The notes under the pieces were generated by a model. The model saw nothing but the letters and a program-made list of their open reading frames with translations. It was not told where the DNA came from and made no database searches. Positions 61,574-64,000 of a stretch of 64,000 bases of DNA are shown in pieces. Within the stretch, counting starts at the first letter, position 1; the number at the start of each line of letters is the position of its first letter. This stretch comes from Pontibacter anaerobius (GTDB lineage: Bacteria; Bacteroidota; Bacteroidia; Cytophagales; Hymenobacteraceae). The DNA lies in the NCBI RefSeq assembly GCF_026241195.1, contig NZ_JAPFQO010000009.1, forward strand, positions 124,001-188,000, in the 5' to 3' direction. The translations under genes were made by a program, and so were the position numbers.

Positions 61574-62932
61574 ATGATAATAGTAGATACAGCCCTGGCC
61601 AAACGTCACGCCGAAGGTAACCCGGTACGCGTTGCCATGGTAGGAGCCGGATTTATGGGCCGCGGCATCGCACTGCAAATCTGTAAATATACCCAGGGGA
61701 TGGAGCTGGTAGCCATCTCAAACCGCACCCTTGACAAAGCCAGGCAAGCCTACAACCAGGCAGAGATAGAAGACGTGCAGGAGGTAACTTCTGTAAGTGA
61801 GTTAGAAGAAAATATCCGCCAGGGCAAGTATAGCGTTACCGAGGATGCTATGCTGCTGTGCCAGGCCGAGGGCATTGACGCCGTGATCGAGGTAACGGGT
61901 GCCGTGGAGTTCGGTACCAACGTAGCCATCACCGCCATCAACAACGGCAAGCACATCATTATGATGAATGCCGAGGTAGACGGAACAGTTGGCCCGATCC
62001 TGAAAATATACGCTGATAAGGCAGGGGTGGTGTTCACGAATGCCGACGGCGACCAGCCCGGCGTTACCATGAACCTGTTCCGCTTCGTGAAAGGACTCGG
62101 CGTAAAGCCGGTGCTTTGCGGCAACATCAAAGGCCTGCACGACCCGTACCGCAACCCAACTACGCAAGAAGGGTTTGCGAAGAAGTGGGGCCAGCAGCCG
62201 TCTATGGTAACCTCTTTTGCCGATGGCAGCAAGATCTCTTTCGAGCAGGCCATTATTGCCAACGGAACCGGTATGCGTGTGGCTAAGCGTGGCATGCACG
62301 GGCCAACCGTGGCGAGCGGCACCTCGCTGAAAGACTGCGTACACAACCTGTACCCGCTGGAGGACCTGACCGATGGTCCGGGTATCGTGGATTACGTGGT
62401 AGGTGCTGAGCCAGGCCCTGGCGTATTTGTGTTGGGTACGCATGATAACCCAATTCAGCAGCATTACCTGAACCTCTACAAACTGGGCGAGGGGCCATTA
62501 TACCTTTTCTATACGCCGTACCACCTGTGCCACTTTGAGGTGCCTAACACCGTGGCGCGTGCCGTGCTGTTCAATGATGCTGCCCTCACGCCGATGGGCG
62601 CACCGCAGGTAGAGGTAGTGGCAGCCGCTAAGATAGATCTGAAGGCAGGGGAAGTGATAGATGGCATCGGACACTACATGACTTATGGCCTTTGCGAGAA
62701 CGCTGACACCACCGCCGCAGAAAGACTATTGCCGATAGGTGTGGCAGAAGGCTGCGTGCTGAAGCGCGACATCCCGAAAGACCAGGTGATCACGTATGAT
62801 GATGTGGTGATGCCGGAAGGCAGGCTGGTAGATCAACTGCGCCAGGAGCAGGCCGCATACTTCGCAGCGAACGACGAAGTAGGCCGGAATAATGCCCTGA
62901 AGCACTTGAACAGAGCCGAGGCTTCTGTGTAA
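61574..62932 (+). CDS. SAF-domain oxidoreductase (homoserine-dehydrogenase-like)
   Basis: A 452-residue protein from the ATG at 61574. A Rossmann fold opens with VRVAMVGAGFMGRGIA, followed by DAVIEVTGAVEFG and the IIMMNAEVDGTVGP segment, which is the homoserine dehydrogenase-like arrangement; the C-terminal part (about 345-430) resembles a SAF domain (KIDLKAGEVIDGIGHYMTYG and VLKRDIPKDQVITYDDV). Such proteins, predicted homoserine dehydrogenases with a C-terminal SAF domain, appear in sugar and polysaccharide gene sets. Their reaction is not set here. It may oxidise or reduce a keto sugar or an acid. It lies 45 bases after the RmlC-like gene. Confidence 0.75.
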   Translation: MIIVDTALAKRHAEGNPVRVAMVGAGFMGRGIALQICKYTQGMELVAISNRTLDKARQAYNQAEIEDVQEVTSVSELEENIRQGKYSVTEDAMLLCQAEGIDAVIEVTGAVEFGTNVAITAINNGKHIIMMNAEVDGTVGPILKIYADKAGVVFTNADGDQPGVTMNLFRFVKGLGVKPVLCGNIKGLHDPYRNPTTQEGFAKKWGQQPSMVTSFADGSKISFEQAIIANGTGMRVAKRGMHGPTVASGTSLKDCVHNLYPLEDLTDGPGIVDYVVGAEPGPGVFVLGTHDNPIQQHYLNLYKLGEGPLYLFYTPYHLCHFEVPNTVARAVLFNDAALTPMGAPQVEVVAAAKIDLKAGEVIDGIGHYMTYGLCENADTTAAERLLPIGVAEGCVLKRDIPKDQVITYDDVVMPEGRLVDQLRQEQAAYFAANDEVGRNNALKHLNRAEASV

Positions 62933-62959
62933 CAATATAATACTCAAACTAAACTAATT

Positions 62960-63003
62960 GCCGCGCATCGCATACCCTCGGGAGCGTTGCGCGGCTTTTT
63001 CTT
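62960..63003 (+). terminator. Hairpin terminator or attenuator overlapping a gene start
   Basis: GCCGCGCA, loop, TGCGCGGC then TTTTTC. A perfect 8-base stem with a T run ends 2 bases before the ATG at 63005 of the next gene. It can end transcription after the SAF gene, or regulate the next gene. Confidence 0.7.
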
Positions 63004-63004
63004 G

Positions 63005-63781
63005 ATGATGGCAACTAATGTAGTGGGACTTATACCTGCGGCTGGGCTTGGCTCTAGGCTATCGCCTATACCGTGCAGCAAAGAGCTGTTCCCGGTGGGG
63101 TTTGAGCCGCATCCGGAGCACGGGGAGCCGCACCCTAAGGTGGTGTCGCAGTACCTGCTGGAGCACATGCAGCGTGCCGGTGCCAGGCAAGTATACGTTA
63201 TACTTCGCAAGGGCAAGTGGGACATCCCCGACTACTACGGTGATGGCAGCCAATTAGGCCTGCAACTGGCTTACCTCATCATGCAGCGGCCTTACGGCAG
63301 TCCGTATACCTTAGACCAGGCCTATACTTTTGTGCGGCAGCAGCGGGTTGTTTTCGGCTTCCCGGACATTCTTTTTGAGCCACAAAATGCGTTTGAGCAA
63401 CTGCTGCAAAAGCAAGAGAAAACACAGGCCGATGTAGTGCTGGGCTGTTTTAAAGTGCCAAATCCCCAAAAGTGGGACATGGTTGAGCTGGAGGAAAACG
63501 GCGAGGTAAAAACCATATTTCCGAAACCAGCTACCTCTAATTTAGCTTACGGATGGGCCATTGCCTGCTGGGGGCCGCGTTTCACCGAGTTTATGCATAG
63601 CTTTTTAAAAGGGGAGGAAGCCCGGCTTCATACTTCTGGCAAAGAGTTCAGCGTGGGGGAGGTGGTACAGGCTGCCATTCACCATGGCCTGTTGGTGCTA
63701 AGCGTGTCCTTTGATGAGGGCTCCTGCCTGGATGTGGGCACACCGGAAGACCTGCAAAAGGCTATCCGTACTTTATCCTGA
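63005..63781 (+). CDS. Sugar-phosphate nucleotidyltransferase, RmlA/GalU-like
   Basis: A 258-residue nucleotidyltransferase from the ATG at 63005 (an alternative ATG follows at 63008; the frame at 62987 starts inside the terminator stem). The pyrophosphorylase opening is PAAGLGSRLSPIPCSKELFPVG, and other motifs are FGFPDILFEP, VVLGCFKVPNPQKWDMVELE, and the sugar pocket SVGEVVQAA and CLDVGTPEDL. It activates a sugar-1-phosphate to a nucleotide sugar; which sugar is not visible. It is followed 18 bases later by a glycosyltransferase. Confidence 0.85.
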   Translation: MMATNVVGLIPAAGLGSRLSPIPCSKELFPVGFEPHPEHGEPHPKVVSQYLLEHMQRAGARQVYVILRKGKWDIPDYYGDGSQLGLQLAYLIMQRPYGSPYTLDQAYTFVRQQRVVFGFPDILFEPQNAFEQLLQKQEKTQADVVLGCFKVPNPQKWDMVELEENGEVKTIFPKPATSNLAYGWAIACWGPRFTEFMHSFLKGEEARLHTSGKEFSVGEVVQAAIHHGLLVLSVSFDEGSCLDVGTPEDLQKAIRTLS

Positions 63782-63799
63782 TTATCCCTTTTATACTTT

Positions 63800-64000
63800 A
63801 TGCGAATTCTGCAGATCCATAACTACTACAAACAAGCCGGCGGCGAAGACACTGTATTTGAGCAGGAGGCGCAACTATTGCGTGCGCATGGGCATATTGT
63901 AGAGCAGCTCACCTTTTCCAACAACAACATTACAAGTATAAAAGACAAGCTGCAGGCGGCGCTGGGGGTGGTGTATAACCCGAAGAGTGCAAGCACCATC
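63800..64000 (+). CDS. Glycosyltransferase family 4-type, N-terminus (window end)
   Basis: The first 67 residues of a GT4-type glycosyltransferase: MRILQIHNYYKQAGGEDTVF is the GT4 opening (QIHNxYxxxGGEDTVFE), followed by LLRAHGHIVEQLTF. The frame continues past the window end at 64000. It belongs to the exopolysaccharide locus. A TATACTT lies just before its ATG. Confidence 0.85.
   Translation, partial: MRILQIHNYYKQAGGEDTVFEQEAQLLRAHGHIVEQLTFSNNNITSIKDKLQAALGVVYNPKSASTI

Larger units (their letters stand above)
1..64000. repeat. Highly iterated heptamer AAGTATR dispersed through the window
   Basis: AAGTATA or its complement TATACTT occurs roughly 130 times by eye, in both orientations, in gaps and inside genes; about 8 copies would be expected from 64 kb at even base composition. 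AAGTATG (CATACTT) is also frequent, for example at about 3694, 7201, 8754, 14742 and 16376, whereas AAGTATC and AAGTATT are scarce. A ten-base palindromic form AAGTATACTT occurs at 16249-16258 and 16953-16962. Copies are often just after stop codons (11967, 22445, 31383, 40502, 47916) or just before starts (21410, 22507, 61563, 63792). Function unknown; the count is manual and approximate. Confidence 0.8.

Noticed and set aside
61802..62464. 220-residue minus-strand frame over the SAF oxidoreductase gene
   Set aside because: Shadow of the plus-strand gene.
1..64000. AAGTATA as a normal promoter element
   Set aside because: It lies in both orientations and inside genes, and does not match the TAnnTTTG -7 pattern of this phylum, so promoter function alone does not explain it.
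1..64000. tRNA, rRNA, CRISPR arrays, prophage, or a complete insertion sequence
   Set aside because: No cloverleaf-like or rRNA sequence, no regularly spaced repeats, and no transposase or integrase frame was recognised.

Overview
The window comes from a member of the Bacteroidota, most likely a Cytophagales bacterium of the Pontibacter/Hymenobacter type. I infer this from type IX secretion (T9SS) sorting domains (types A and B) next to a PorP/SprF-like protein, several PorT-like outer-membrane barrels, a neutral-ceramidase-like lipoprotein, a multi-PAS kinase, TAnnTTTG -7 promoter elements and the near absence of Shine-Dalgarno sites. The genus is a guess. I saw no tRNA, rRNA, CRISPR array, phage or complete insertion sequence.

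Layout. 1-9.4 kb: a patatin-like lipase (cut by the window edge), a small membrane protein, a repeat-rich gap, a secreted M36 metalloprotease with a T9SS tail, and an mscS/ceramidase-like pair. 9.7-18.7 kb: tex, two small barrels, a STAS-like protein, a sodium:solute symporter, an M48-like peptidase, and two lipoproteins in a likely operon. 18.7-19.4 kb: a second repeat block. 19.4-31.4 kb: an M28 peptidase, a barrel, an SDR, a NUDIX hydrolase, an ECF sigma factor with a broken partner, an AT-rich lgt, a DUF4256 protein, a GH3 lipoprotein, a rhomboid/TVP38 pair, a 3D/RlpA-like protein and a shortened HD protein. 31.4-32.3 kb: a third repeat block. 32.3-41.0 kb: a sterol-desaturase-like enzyme, an NdpA-like nucleoid protein, small periplasmic proteins, a hydrolase and a DUF547 protein. 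41.3-48.3 kb: a receiver plus multi-PAS kinase pair, the copA/copZ copper export pair, and a TMEM220-like protein. 48.5-55.4 kb: a PorP/SprF-like protein with a roughly 1950-residue T9SS type B protein. 56.4-64 kb: an exopolysaccharide locus with an initiating phosphosugar transferase, a WecG-type glycosyltransferase, nucleotide-sugar enzymes and the start of a family 4 glycosyltransferase.

The most striking signal is not a gene. The heptamer AAGTATA (TATACTT on the other strand) occurs about 130 times by my eye count, against about 8 expected by chance. It lies in both orientations, between and inside genes, and AAGTATG is also common while AAGTATC and AAGTATT are not. A 265-275 bp dispersed repeat family, three copies here, has this heptamer at one edge. 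I do not know of a described role for it. It behaves like a highly iterated DNA-level signal (protein-binding, uptake, repair or segregation motif), which needs whole-genome counts to test.
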